DNA of 20,736 nt, from the NCBI GenBank assembly GCA_031292735.1, contig JARLGP010000302.1, forward strand, positions 1 through 20,736. The letters run 5' to 3'. A program made the translations under genes and the position numbers. The notes under the pieces were generated by a model, which searched no databases, was not told where the DNA came from, and was given only the letters and a program-made list of their open reading frames with translations. Source of the DNA: Holophaga sp. Its GTDB lineage: Bacteria; Acidobacteriota; Holophagae; Holophagales; Holophagaceae. Shown here in pieces: positions 6,560 to 14,828 of this stretch (positions are counted from its first letter, which is position 1; every line of letters starts with the position of its first letter).

Positions 6560-7887
6560 AGGTGCACCTCCGGGAAATGGGTGGCGGCCGGAACGGCGCC
6601 GGAACCCTGGTTACGGTTGAGGAAAAGCATCAGGAAGAACAGCGGCACCCCCACGGCCAGGGCGCCCAGGCCCCACAGCAGCTGGGCGTGGGTGGCCTTG
6701 GTCAGCAGCCATAGGCAGGCGAGGGCGGCTGTCAGCGGGATCACCGGTCCGAACGGGATGGTGAAGCCCCGGGGCAGGCCGTTGCGCCGGCGCAGCACCA
6801 GCACCGCCAGGCAGGTGGGCAGGTACTGGGCGAAGCGGGACACCATGCTGATGGCCGCCAGCTGTACGAAGGAGCCGGAAAGGGCGACCGGCACCGCCAC
6901 CAGGACGGTGGCCAGGATGGAGACCCAGGGCACCCCGAACCGGTTCAGCTCGGCGAACCTGGCGGGCACGATGCGGTCGGTGGCCAAGGCCACCCCGGTG
7001 CGCGGCGCCATGAACGAAGCGGCCACGTTGATGCCGCCGATGGACACCAGGGCGCCCAGGGCCACCATCCACTTGCCGCAGGAGCCCATGAACACCGATG
7101 CCGCGTCGGCCACCGGGGCGCTGCTCCTGGCCAGGGCCGGGCCCAGGGTTCCCACCGCGATGGCCTGCACCGCGAAGTAGATGGTTCCGCACAGGCCCAT
7201 CACCACCATCAGCGCCATGGGCAGGTTCCGCCTCGGGTCGTCCATGTCCTCGGCGGCCACCGCCATGCCTTCGAAGCCGGTGAAGGCGTAGAAGATCACC
7301 AGTCCGGTGGTGCCGAAGGTGTCCCGGGTGAGCCCCCTGGGGAACATCGGCTGGAACCGGCTGCCGGCGATGAACCAGACCCCGACCAGCACGAACACCA
7401 CCAGCGGCAGCAGCTTGCCCACGGTGACCAGGTTGTTCACCAGCCTCATGGGCCGCACCCCCAGCAGGTTCAGGGAGCCCAGGCCCAGCAGGATGGCCAG
7501 GACGATCAGCGTGCGGGACGGCTCGTGCAGCGCCGGCGGCCACAGGCTGCTGAGGGCGGTGACGAAGCCCGCGGCCAAGGCGGCCCAGGCGATGATCCGG
7601 ACGGCCCAGCTGAGGATGCCCACCTCGAACCCGACGAAGGCGCCGAACGCTTCCCGGGCATAGACGTAGGCCGCGCCGTTGCGGGTGAAACGGCCGGCGC
7701 ACTCGGCGAAGCACAGGGCGATGGTCATCACCACCGCCGCCACGAACAGGTAGACGAACACACTGCCAGGGCCGATCAGGTCCATGGCCTTGCCCGGCAG
7801 CAGGAAGATGCCTGAGCCGATCACCCCGTTGATCCCGAACAGCACGATGCTCCAGAATCCCAGCTTGCCGTGGGCCTGGGGGTTCAT
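6556..7887 (-). CDS. APC-superfamily amino-acid permease
   Basis: A 443-aa inner-membrane protein with about 12 membrane helices. The first helix carries GVIGSGIFLLPG (21-32), the hallmark substrate-binding break of APC transporters. FAECAGRFTRNGAAYVYAREAFG follows in helix 3 and FYAFTGFEGMAV in helix 6, both typical of the family. The start at 7887 is chosen because its ATG overlaps the TGA of the upstream hydrolase gene as ATGA; a start at 7983 would lie deep inside that gene. The stop in turn overlaps the GTG of ggt. The tight PuuD-permease-GGT order suggests import of an amino acid, amine or gamma-glutamyl compound handled by these enzymes, comparable to PuuP beside PuuD in E. coli. The substrate is inferred, not shown. 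Confidence 0.9.
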   Translation of the reverse strand: MNPQAHGKLGFWSIVLFGINGVIGSGIFLLPGKAMDLIGPGSVFVYLFVAAVVMTIALCFAECAGRFTRNGAAYVYAREAFGAFVGFEVGILSWAVRIIAWAALAAGFVTALSSLWPPALHEPSRTLIVLAILLGLGSLNLLGVRPMRLVNNLVTVGKLLPLVVFVLVGVWFIAGSRFQPMFPRGLTRDTFGTTGLVIFYAFTGFEGMAVAAEDMDDPRRNLPMALMVVMGLCGTIYFAVQAIAVGTLGPALARSSAPVADAASVFMGSCGKWMVALGALVSIGGINVAASFMAPRTGVALATDRIVPARFAELNRFGVPWVSILATVLVAVPVALSGSFVQLAAISMVSRFAQYLPTCLAVLVLRRRNGLPRGFTIPFGPVIPLTAALACLWLLTKATHAQLLWGLGALAVGVPLFFLMLFLNRNQGSGAVPAATHFPEVHL

Positions 7888-8642
7888 GTGGCTTCTCGCT
7901 CCCTGGGCGCGCAGGCCGCCACCAGCTTCTGGAACAGGCGAAACATTTCCGGGTGCTTCCGGAACATCCCTTCGGGGTGCCACTGGACCCCGAGCAGGAA
8001 GCCTTCATCCGTGGTTTCCAAACCCTCGATGCCCTCGATGACCCCGTCCCGGGTGCGGGCGCTCACCCGGAAGCCGTGGGCCAGGTCCTTCACCGCCTGG
8101 TGGTGGAAGCTGTTGGCGCCGATGCTGGGGCCATCGAAGATGGCGCGCAGGCGGGTGCCTTCGACCAGGTCCACGGTATGGCTCGCCGCGTGCCGCCAGC
8201 CGGTCTGCCCATGGCGCAGCATGCCGGGCAGGCCGTCCAGGTCCTGGTGCAGGGTGCCGCCGAAGGCCACGTTCAGCACCTGCATGCCGCGGCAGATGCC
8301 CAGCACGGGCAGGCCGGCCGCCCGGGCCATGCGGACCAGGGGAAGCTGGTGCCGGTCCATGTCCGGGAAGGCGTCGCCCAGGCCCGGCGCCGGCTCTTCG
8401 CCGTAGGTCAGGGGATCCAGGTCCTCCCCGCCGGCCAGCAGCAGACCGTCCAGGATGCCCAGCTGGGCCTGCAGGTCCTCTTCGGCGGACACCATGGGCA
8501 GCACCACCGGCAGGGCGCCGGCCAGGGCCAGGGCGTCCAGGTAGTCCTGGTTCACGCAGGCCCGTTCGTTCCCAGGAAAGGATCCATGGCTGTCCACCAG
8601 CACATTGGCCGGCACTCCGATCAGGGGTTTGACGATCCCCAT
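7884..8642 (-). CDS. puuD: PuuD-like gamma-glutamyl hydrolase (class I amidotransferase fold)
   Basis: A 252-aa cytoplasmic enzyme, close to the 254 residues of E. coli PuuD (gamma-glutamyl-GABA hydrolase). LLLAGGEDLDPLTYGE (67-82) is typical of the peptidase C26 family, GICRGMQ holds the nucleophile C117, and VQWHPEG gives H222 and E224 of the triad. It hydrolyses a gamma-glutamyl amide to free glutamate; the exact substrate is unknown here. The start at 8642 has AAGGGAG just upstream and lies about 26 bases after the predicted transcription start of the sigma-54 promoter at 8678-8693. The frame stays open to 8816, but a longer start would place the promoter inside the gene, so it is rejected. 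It is the first gene of the long minus-strand cluster and overlaps the permease gene by 4 bases. Confidence 0.9.
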   Translation of the reverse strand: MGIVKPLIGVPANVLVDSHGSFPGNERACVNQDYLDALALAGALPVVLPMVSAEEDLQAQLGILDGLLLAGGEDLDPLTYGEEPAPGLGDAFPDMDRHQLPLVRMARAAGLPVLGICRGMQVLNVAFGGTLHQDLDGLPGMLRHGQTGWRHAASHTVDLVEGTRLRAIFDGPSIGANSFHHQAVKDLAHGFRVSARTRDGVIEGIEGLETTDEGFLLGVQWHPEGMFRKHPEMFRLFQKLVAACAPREREAT

Positions 8643-8677
8643 GGGTCTCCCTTCAAATTCTTGGTTGAGCAAGTCCA

Positions 8678-8693
8678 AGCGAAAACCGTGCCG
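8678..8693 (-). promoter_or_regulatory. Sigma-54 (-24/-12) promoter of the gamma-glutamyl cluster
   Basis: The minus strand reads CGGCACGGTTTTCGCT, compared with the consensus TGGCACG-N4-TTGCW. The invariant GG and GC doublets are present with the required spacing. The two differences are C for T in the first position and TC for TT before the GC. Transcription would start near 8668 and leave a short leader containing the AAGGGAG site of the puuD-like gene. A sigma-54-dependent activator is encoded immediately upstream on the same strand, which fits this promoter type. Confidence 0.75.
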
Positions 8694-8749
8694 GATGGCG
8701 GGGCGCCGAAGCCCGCCTGCACCTGGGGGAGAACCTGGAACGATTGGAC

Positions 8750-8759
8750 GGATTAATCC
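8750..8759. promoter_or_regulatory. Perfect palindrome, candidate upstream activator site
   Basis: GGATTAATCC is a perfect 10-base palindrome and an AT-containing patch in GC-rich DNA. It lies about 80-90 bases upstream of the predicted start of the sigma-54 promoter, in the range where enhancer-binding activators sit. Assignment to the neighbouring activator is inference; no second clear copy was found. Confidence 0.35.
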
Positions 8760-8821
8760 TAGCGACTGGCAACCCTGGCCGGGGCCTCCAGGGCGTCGCC
8801 CGCGCCGGGCTGGCAAACAGC

Positions 8822-8840
8822 CCGGAAGGCGGCCCTCCGG
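8822..8840 (-). terminator. Hairpin downstream of the sigma-54 activator gene, possible terminator
   Basis: On the minus strand CCGGAGGG-CCG-CCTTCCGG can form an 8-bp stem (one G-T pair) with a 3-base loop, 31 bases past the activator stop. It is followed by GCTGTTTGCC, which is only weakly T-rich, so it is at best an imperfect intrinsic terminator. It would separate the mscS-activator transcript from the sigma-54-driven cluster. Confidence 0.4.
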
Positions 8841-8870
8841 CTTCGGGAAAGCAGCAGGTCAAACAGGTTG

Positions 8871-10892
8871 TTATGCTTGCCTGTTACTCGACCCGTTCAA
8901 GAACGAGGCGCCCCGGGGGGTGAGCTCGCTGCCCCGGCGCCCCACCGTGGCGCGCACCAGTCCCGCCTGGGTGAGCAGGCGCAGGCAGCCGCGCACTTGC
9001 CCTTCGGTGAGGGCCTGACCTTGCCGGGCCAGGGCGTCCAGCAGGTGCTTGCGGCCGGCGCCGTGCTCCTGGGCGGCCAGGGCCGCCAGCATGGTTCGGG
9101 CCCGGTCCAGCCCGCAGCGGGCCAGCAGAGCCTCCTCCCGCTCGAAGGAGGGGTGCTCGTCCAGCAGGTAGTGGGGCAGGGACTCCAGGGTCACCACCTG
9201 CTCGGTCATGAACGAGAGGTAGCTGGCCACGTTGTTCAACTCGCGGATGTTGCCCGGCCAAGGGTAGCGCATGAGCGCCTCCCGGGCCTCCGGGGTGAAG
9301 CTCAGCCCCATGCGCTTTTGTCCGGCCATGAAGTGCTCCAGCAGCAGGAAGATGTCCTCGGGGCGCTGGTGCAGGGGCGGCACCACCAGGGGCAGGGTGT
9401 TCAGCCGGTAGTAGAGGTCCTCCCGGAACCGCCCGCGGCGGATCCATTCGCGCAGGTCCTGGTTGGTGGCGGCGATCACCCGGATATTGACGTTCACCAC
9501 CTTCTGCGAGCCCACCCGCACCACCTGCCGTTCCTGCAGCACCCGCAGAAGCTTGGCCTGGAGCACCATGGGCATGTCGGCGATCTCGTCCAGGAACACG
9601 GTGCCGTGGTTGGCCTGCTCGAACAGCCCGGTCTTGCCCTCCTTCAGCGCGCCGGTGAACGCGCCGCCCTCGTAGCCGAACAGTTCGCTTTCCAGCAGGT
9701 TCTCCGGCACCGCGGCGCAGTTCACCGCCACGAACGCCTGCCGGCTGCGCGCCGAGGCCTGGTGGATGGACTGGGCCAGCAGTTCCTTGCCGGTGCCGCT
9801 CGCTCCGGTGATGAGCACGGTGAAGTCCGAGGCGGCCATGCGCCGGGCCAGATCCACGCACTGGATCATGCGCGGGGCCCGGGTGAGCACGTCGGAAAAC
9901 CGGTAGCGGGCGGTCTGCCCTTTCTCCCGCAGCTTGCGGCTGAGGTTCTGCTCCAGCTGGCGGATGTAGGTGACCTCCTGGAAGTTGAAGAAGCTTCCGG
10001 CGGGCTCTCCCAGGTGCTGGATGGCCTGCCGGGTGATCACCAGCGAGCGGCCCTTGTGCTCGACGATCCATTCCTGGCCGCTCTTGCGGGTGAGCACCTC
10101 CTGGATTTCAGGGCCCAGCGCTTTCAGGGGGGCTCCGGCCAGGTCGCCCTGCAGGTCCAGCATGCCGGCCAGGGCGCGGTTGTGCAGGGTGATCCGGCCT
10201 TCGGGGTCCACCAGCAGGATGCCGTCGTGGGACAGGTTGATCACCGTGTCCAGCTGGGTGTTCTTGAGGTAGAGCTCCTTGTACTGGTGGTTGACGCCGG
10301 TGTCCAGGGTGACGATGGATTCCGAGTAGCGCAGCAGCCGGCGGTCCACCACCGGGTCGGCGATGTCCAGGCGGTTGATGATCTCGATGAAGGTGGAGAT
10401 GTCGATGCAGCGGTGGCCCACGTCGATCACCGTGGGGATGCCGACGGGCACGCGGTCCTTTTCCCCGGGGGTGATGGCGATGCGGAGTTCCGCGCAGTCC
10501 ATGCCCTCCTGGTACGGGATGAACCGCAGGTGGTTGATCTTCAGCTGCTGGAGCAGGGCCACGGTCTCCAGAGTGGTTACCGGGTGGTCGTTCACCACCA
10601 GCACCCGGGCGCCGGAGGGGATGGCGAAGATCCGGTACACATCCCGCTCCCGGAGGGTGCGCCGCACCACCAGGATGTGCCGGGGGTCCGCCACGTGGTC
10701 CGTGAGCAGGGGAATCTTGTCGCTGACCATGACCAGCACCAGGTCGGCTTCCACCGGGTCGGAGGGCCCCATGGCGTTGAAGGTGTAGTGGCGGACGGCC
10801 ACGTGCCCGCCCAGCACCTCCTCCAGGTTGCTGCGCAGGGCTTCCGCCAGGTGGCTCCTGCTGTTGTCGGTCACCACCGCGAGGCGCTTCAC
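8871..10892 (-). CDS. Sigma-54-dependent transcriptional activator with PAS-like and AAA+ domains
   Basis: A 673-aa enhancer-binding protein. Residues 1 to about 180 form an alpha/beta sensory domain of a type I cannot name; it is not a receiver, since no phosphoacceptor pattern is evident. A PAS-like domain (about 212-310) is followed by a short coiled linker. The AAA+ domain (about 332-570) has Walker A GASGTGKE (363-370), the sigma-54-contacting GAFTGA loop (410-415) and Walker B TVFLDEI (431-437). The C-terminus lacks an evident Fis-type helix-turn-helix and instead has a winged-helix-like stretch (about 615-662: [19 protein letters not shown], then basic residues). The GTG start at 10892 overlaps the stop of the mscS-like gene (GTGA) with AGGA 6 bases upstream. 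It most likely activates the sigma-54 promoter at 8678-8693. The signal it senses is unknown. Confidence 0.92.
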   Translation of the reverse strand: MKRLAVVTDNSRSHLAEALRSNLEEVLGGHVAVRHYTFNAMGPSDPVEADLVLVMVSDKIPLLTDHVADPRHILVVRRTLRERDVYRIFAIPSGARVLVVNDHPVTTLETVALLQQLKINHLRFIPYQEGMDCAELRIAITPGEKDRVPVGIPTVIDVGHRCIDISTFIEIINRLDIADPVVDRRLLRYSESIVTLDTGVNHQYKELYLKNTQLDTVINLSHDGILLVDPEGRITLHNRALAGMLDLQGDLAGAPLKALGPEIQEVLTRKSGQEWIVEHKGRSLVITRQAIQHLGEPAGSFFNFQEVTYIRQLEQNLSRKLREKGQTARYRFSDVLTRAPRMIQCVDLARRMAASDFTVLITGASGTGKELLAQSIHQASARSRQAFVAVNCAAVPENLLESELFGYEGGAFTGALKEGKTGLFEQANHGTVFLDEIADMPMVLQAKLLRVLQERQVVRVGSQKVVNVNIRVIAATNQDLREWIRRGRFREDLYYRLNTLPLVVPPLHQRPEDIFLLLEHFMAGQKRMGLSFTPEAREALMRYPWPGNIRELNNVASYLSFMTEQVVTLESLPHYLLDEHPSFEREEALLARCGLDRARTMLAALAAQEHGAGRKHLLDALARQGQALTEGQVRGCLRLLTQAGLVRATVGRRGSELTPRGASFLNGSSNRQA

Positions 10893-12637
10893 GGCCGTTC
10901 CTGCCCGCGCAGCAGTTCCACCAGGGCCTGGTTCAGCACCCGCCGGGTCTCGTGCCGTTCGTAGGCCCGGGTGATGTAGCGGATCTGGATCTCCACGCCG
11001 GCGGCGGTGGGCACCACGTTGATGCCGGGCAGCGCGGAAAAGCCTTTGGTCCGCTTGGCGGATTGCCGCCATTCGGCCTCGGCCAGCTTGGCGTTGGCCG
11101 CGGTCTCCTGCTCCACCCGCCGGCGGATGGCGTCCACCAGCGGGTAGGGGTCCTGGCCGGGGGGCACCGTCACCTGCAGTTCGTCCCACATCCACTGGCC
11201 GGAGGAGGAGAAGTTGAAGAAGTGCCCTTCCATGGCGAAGCTGTTCACGAACGAGACGATCCGCCCGGTGGGGTGGCCGCAGTCGCTCCAGTTGCCGGTC
11301 TCCATCAGCATGGTGCGCAGCAGCCCGATCTCCACCACCTCGCCGCCCACGCCGTCGATCTCCACCCAGTCGCCCACGTGGATGCCGTTGCGGCCCACCA
11401 GCACGAACCAGCCGAAGAACGCCACGATGAAGTCCTTCAGGGCGACGGTGAGGCCGGCGCCGGCCAGGCCGAACAGGGTGGTCATCTGGCTGGGCAGCCC
11501 GAACAGCACGCACAGGATCGCCAGGGTGCCGGTGGCCATGGCGGCGTATTTCGCCATCTTCAGCAGGCGGCCCACCCGTTTCTGCCCCTCGGCCATGCGG
11601 CGGAACCCGCGCTCGAACAGCCGGTCCGCCACGAACACCAGGGCCAGCACCAGCAGCACCCCCATCAGCCACTGGATCAGCACGTGCAGCGCGGCCCGCT
11701 TCTGGCCCCGGGCCAGGGCGCCCCACTGGGCGTAGGCCTCGTCCAGGTCCTGCTGGTCCTGGATGCGGCGCCCCATGTCGGACAGCATCCGCTGGTCCCC
11801 CATGTAGTGCTGGAGGGAGGTGAGGGTGCCGCCGGCGGCGGCCTGGGCGGACTGGGCGTCCTGGGCCTGGGCCAGCCCGGCCGCGGCCTGCTTGGTGCGT
11901 TCCCGGTCCGCCCGTTCCTGCTCCACCCGTTGGGCCCGGATCTGCCGCCGCTGGGCCACCAGCTGGGCCTTGGCGCGGGCCTCCTGGCCGGCCTGGTCCA
12001 GGCGTTGCACCTTGGTCCGGGCGGCGGACCAGGCCTGGTACTTGCCCAGCAGGCTGCCGTTCTGGAAAAGGGCCGGGGCGGCGGGGAGCGCCGGCGGGGC
12101 GGCGTCGGCCGCCGCATGGGCGGCCTGCAGCCGCCGGATCCGGGCCTGGGGATCGCCGCCCACCCGCTGCAGGTCCTCGGTGGCCTGGTCCAGTTCATCC
12201 TGGTCCAGTTCCAGCTGGGCCTTGGCCAGGTCCAGCCGGGTATCCTGGGTGGCCGAGGCCTGCCGGCCGAGTTCGGCGATGCGCAGCTGGTCGGCCTGCA
12301 CCGCCGCCTCCTCCTGCAGCTTGTGGGCCAGCCGTTCCCGGGTCTGGGGGGTGGGCGGCGGCGGGTTCTCCGCCGCCTGGCGCAAGGCGTCGGCGAAGGC
12401 CAGGTCCACCTCGTGGTTGGCCACGCGCTGGGCCTGGTGCACCAGCAGTTTCTCCTCCGGGGTGACGGCCAGGGCCTCCAGGCTCCGGGCGGTCAGCTGC
12501 GGCCGTTCGTCCACCAGCCATTCGTGGCGCGCGGGCGCCTGCGCCTGGGTCCGGTCCCGGGTCAGGGCCAGTCCGGTGATGGCGGCCGCGGCGGCGAGGC
12601 CCAATGCGATGGCGGGTGCCCAGTGGGATGATTTCAT
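10889..12637 (-). CDS. Large MscS-family mechanosensitive channel with periplasmic coiled-coil domain
   Basis: A 582-aa inner-membrane protein. A signal-like segment (about 7-25) is followed by about 280 residues rich in Ala, Gln, Glu and Arg that should form long coiled coils in the periplasm. Three membrane segments follow at about 315-340, 362-382 and 385-415. The last contains [22 protein letters not shown], the glycine/alanine-rich pore helix of MscS, and is followed by the beta domain [21 protein letters not shown]. Family knowledge: such channels open under membrane tension to release solutes. The stop overlaps the start of the sigma-54 activator gene by 4 bases, so the two proteins should be made together. 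The channel may release osmolytes or take part in sensing for the regulator; this link is inferred from overlap alone. Confidence 0.9.
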   Translation of the reverse strand: MKSSHWAPAIALGLAAAAAITGLALTRDRTQAQAPARHEWLVDERPQLTARSLEALAVTPEEKLLVHQAQRVANHEVDLAFADALRQAAENPPPPTPQTRERLAHKLQEEAAVQADQLRIAELGRQASATQDTRLDLAKAQLELDQDELDQATEDLQRVGGDPQARIRRLQAAHAAADAAPPALPAAPALFQNGSLLGKYQAWSAARTKVQRLDQAGQEARAKAQLVAQRRQIRAQRVEQERADRERTKQAAAGLAQAQDAQSAQAAAGGTLTSLQHYMGDQRMLSDMGRRIQDQQDLDEAYAQWGALARGQKRAALHVLIQWLMGVLLVLALVFVADRLFERGFRRMAEGQKRVGRLLKMAKYAAMATGTLAILCVLFGLPSQMTTLFGLAGAGLTVALKDFIVAFFGWFVLVGRNGIHVGDWVEIDGVGGEVVEIGLLRTMLMETGNWSDCGHPTGRIVSFVNSFAMEGHFFNFSSSGQWMWDELQVTVPPGQDPYPLVDAIRRRVEQETAANAKLAEAEWRQSAKRTKGFSALPGINVVPTAAGVEIQIRYITRAYERHETRRVLNQALVELLRGQERP

Positions 12638-12679
12638 GCCTTAGGACAGCACGAAAGACCTGCGCCTTCAAATGCTAAG

Positions 12680-12695
12680 GTTCCTGGACAGGAAC
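12680..12695. promoter_or_regulatory. 16-base inverted repeat in the divergent mscS / DUF6600 promoter region
   Basis: GTTCCTG-GA-CAGGAAC has two perfect 7-base arms. It lies in the 82-base gap between two divergently read genes, where an operator could control both. No regulator can be named, and no clear -35/-10 pair was found on either side. Confidence 0.4.
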
Positions 12696-12719
12696 CACCG
12701 TTGGCCGGAGAATCCGGGC

Positions 12720-14747
12720 ATGTCCTTGCGCTGTTTCGCCATCCTGGCCGTTCTGCTCGCCGCCGTGGGCTGTGCCCCGGAGCGGGTTGTGTTCACCGAC
12801 GACGAGGTGCCCCTGGCCGCGCCGCTGGAGGCGGAGCTGGGCGGCGGGCCCATGGGCCGGGAACAGGACGACCCGCCCAACCGGGTGGTGCGCCTGAACT
12901 ACGCCGAAGGCGCCGTGTCCAGGCAGCCCGCGGGGCTGGACGACTGGGCCCCGGCCACGGTGAACCTGCCCCTGGGCACCGGCGACAGCCTGTGGGTGGC
13001 TCCCGGCGGCAAGGCCGAACTGCACGCCGGCGCCACCGATCTGCGGCTGGCCCCGGGCACCGGCCTGGAGGTGCTGCGGCTGGACAACCGCGCCCTGCAG
13101 CTGGGCCTGCCCCAGGGCAGCATGGAACTGCGCATCGTGCCGGGCCGGGATCTGGATTCGGTGGAAGTGGACACCCCGGCCGGAGCGGTGCTGCTGAACC
13201 AGCCGGGCAGCTACCGGGTGGATGCCGACCCCGGCGGATCGACCGGGCAGATCACGGTGCGTTCCGGGCAGGCCGAAGTGACTTCGGCCGGGGTGACGGT
13301 GCCGGTGAGCCCCGGCACCACCCTGGCCCTGGCCGGCGGCGACCAGCCCAGCTACGACGTGGGCGAGGCCCGCGCTCCGGACGCCTTCGACCGGTGGTGC
13401 GCGGCCCGGGAACGGCGGGAGGACCATTCCGAAAGCGCGATCTACCTGGGCCGCGACATGACCGGCTACGAGGACCTGGACGGGCAGGGCCAGTGGACGA
13501 TGGATCCCACCTACGGCACCGCCTGGGCCCCCCGGGTGGCGGCCGGCTGGACCCCCTACCAGAATGGTCGCTGGGTATGGAGCGAACCCTGGGGCTGGAC
13601 CTGGGTGGACGACGCCCCCTGGGGCTTCGCCACCTCCCACTACGGCCGCTGGGCCCACGCCGGCCAGGGCTGGCTCTGGGTGCCCCATGCCGAAGGCATG
13701 CGCCAGTCCAGGCCGGTGTACGCCCCGGCCCTGGTGGCGTTCGTGGGCGGCCCCGGATTGCGCGGCGCCTCCGCCGGCGCCGGGGTGGCCTGGTTCCCCC
13801 TGGGCCCGCAGGAGCCCTACGTGCCCGCCTATCCGGCGTCCCGCGCCTACGTGGCGGCGCTCAACGCCGGCAGCCTGCCGCCCGGGGCCGTGGTCAACCC
13901 GGCCGCAGGCCCCCGCGTGAACCGGAACATCCCCGGGGCGGTCACGGTGGTGCCGCAGAGCGTGTTCCTGGGGGCCCGTCCCGTGGCCGGCGCCACCCTG
14001 GCCGTGCACGGCCAGATCCTGGAGCAGGGCGCCCAGATCGGCAGCGCGCCCGCCCTGACGCCCAGGCGGGAAAGCCTGCTGGCCGCCCTTCCGGGCGCGC
14101 CCCCCGCCAGCCGTCCGCCGGCCTCCGGCTGGGCCCGGCCGCTGCAGGTGCGCAACCACATTCCCGTGGCCACGGTCCCGTTCGACTCCCGGCAGCAGGC
14201 CCTGGCCGCCGGCCGGGGACGCCCCTTGGCCGCGCCGGCGCTCACCGGGCTGCGCCGACAGGACCCGGACGCCCGGGCCGTTCCCACCCGCCTGGCCACC
14301 TCCCCCGCCCCCGGCGGCCGGCTGCGCCCGGCGCGACCGGAACTGCTCCAGAGGCAGCCTTCCAATGGCAACCGCCCGTTCCAGCCGCCGCCCCAGCCGC
14401 GGTCCGGGAACCAGCCCCAGCCCCGTCCCGGGGGCCCGTTCCAGCAGCGGTCCGGGAACCTGCCCCAGTCTCGTCCCGGGAGCCCGTTCCAGTCCCGCCC
14501 GGGAAATCCGGCCCAGGAACGCCCCAATCTGGATCGCGGGTTCGGGCCGCCGCGCGGCGCCCAGGATGGTCCGCAGCGCGCGCCCCAGGATGGCCAGCTG
14601 CGCGGCCCGCAGGATGCGCAGGATGGTCAGCAGCGTGGCCCGGTGGGCCGGCCCAACCAGATGCGGGGCCAGCGCCGGCTTCCGCCTCGAAGGCCCAATC
14701 CTGGGCGCGCCCAGGGGCGCGAAGGCGGCGGAGAACGGCGGCGGTAG
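12720..14747 (+). CDS. Lipoprotein with FecR-like and DUF6600 regions and repetitive Pro/Gln/Arg tail
   Basis: A 675-aa exported protein. The start at 12720 gives MSLRCFAILAVLLAAVGC, a lipoprotein signal with the modified Cys at 18, and GGAG lies 9 bases upstream; an ATG at 12672 would place 16 odd residues in front of it. Residues of about 55-200 are beta-rich and FecR-like (VVRLNYAEGAVSRQP, LPLGTGDSLWVAPGGKAELH). Next comes an aromatic DUF6600-type region (about 250-350) with repeated WAP, GWTPYQNGRWVW, GWTWVDDAPWGFATSHYGRW motifs. The last 170 or so residues are low-complexity, with 16-residue repeats (RSGN, P, RPG, PFQ) and QDG/RGP repeats. Family knowledge: function is undefined, but members are thought to sit in the envelope. 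Neighbours give no pathway. Confidence 0.82.
   Translation: MSLRCFAILAVLLAAVGCAPERVVFTDDEVPLAAPLEAELGGGPMGREQDDPPNRVVRLNYAEGAVSRQPAGLDDWAPATVNLPLGTGDSLWVAPGGKAELHAGATDLRLAPGTGLEVLRLDNRALQLGLPQGSMELRIVPGRDLDSVEVDTPAGAVLLNQPGSYRVDADPGGSTGQITVRSGQAEVTSAGVTVPVSPGTTLALAGGDQPSYDVGEARAPDAFDRWCAARERREDHSESAIYLGRDMTGYEDLDGQGQWTMDPTYGTAWAPRVAAGWTPYQNGRWVWSEPWGWTWVDDAPWGFATSHYGRWAHAGQGWLWVPHAEGMRQSRPVYAPALVAFVGGPGLRGASAGAGVAWFPLGPQEPYVPAYPASRAYVAALNAGSLPPGAVVNPAAGPRVNRNIPGAVTVVPQSVFLGARPVAGATLAVHGQILEQGAQIGSAPALTPRRESLLAALPGAPPASRPPASGWARPLQVRNHIPVATVPFDSRQQALAAGRGRPLAAPALTGLRRQDPDARAVPTRLATSPAPGGRLRPARPELLQRQPSNGNRPFQPPPQPRSGNQPQPRPGGPFQQRSGNLPQSRPGSPFQSRPGNPAQERPNLDRGFGPPRGAQDGPQRAPQDGQLRGPQDAQDGQQRGPVGRPNQMRGQRRLPPRRPNPGRAQGREGGGERRR
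14400..14519 (+). repeat. 48-bp tandem repeat, two full copies and one partial
   Basis: Copies at 14400-14447 and 14448-14495 share nearly every base, starting CGGTCCGGGAACC and ending CCCGTTCCAG. A third, partial and diverged copy runs to about 14519. Each unit encodes 16 residues of the low-complexity tail of the DUF6600 protein, so copy number changes would keep the frame. Confidence 0.75.
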
Positions 14748-14783
14748 CTCCGCCGGCCGAATAGGGCGAGGCCCAGAACGGCC

Positions 14784-14828
14784 TTGACGAACCAGGTATC
14801 TCTGGTATTCTTATTTAATTGATAAGAA
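14784..14828 (+). promoter_or_regulatory. AT-rich intergenic island with two inverted repeats and a promoter-like pair
   Basis: ACCAG/CTGGT (14791-14795, 14802-14806) is followed directly by TTCTTAT/ATAAGAA (14808-14814, 14822-14828), both perfect. Together with the TATTCTTATTT run they could terminate the DUF6600 transcript. The same stretch also holds TTGACG (14784-14789) and TATTCT (14806-14811) at a 16-base spacing, which looks like a plus-strand sigma-70-type promoter. The rest of the 14748-14983 gap has no gene I can support. Confidence 0.4.

Noticed and set aside
8643..8816. N-terminal extension of the puuD-like gene
   Set aside because: It would place the sigma-54 promoter within the coding region and gives a product longer than the family; the AAGGGAG site supports 8642.
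10893..11726. N-terminal extension of the sigma-54 activator to a start at 11726
   Set aside because: The extension overlaps the mscS-like gene in another frame and encodes low-complexity sequence; the GTG at 10892 has a ribosome site and a GTGA overlap.
8868..12631. Two long plus-strand open frames opposite the sigma-54 activator and the mscS-like gene
   Set aside because: Both products are His/Gly/Gln-rich shadows of genes with clear domains on the other strand.
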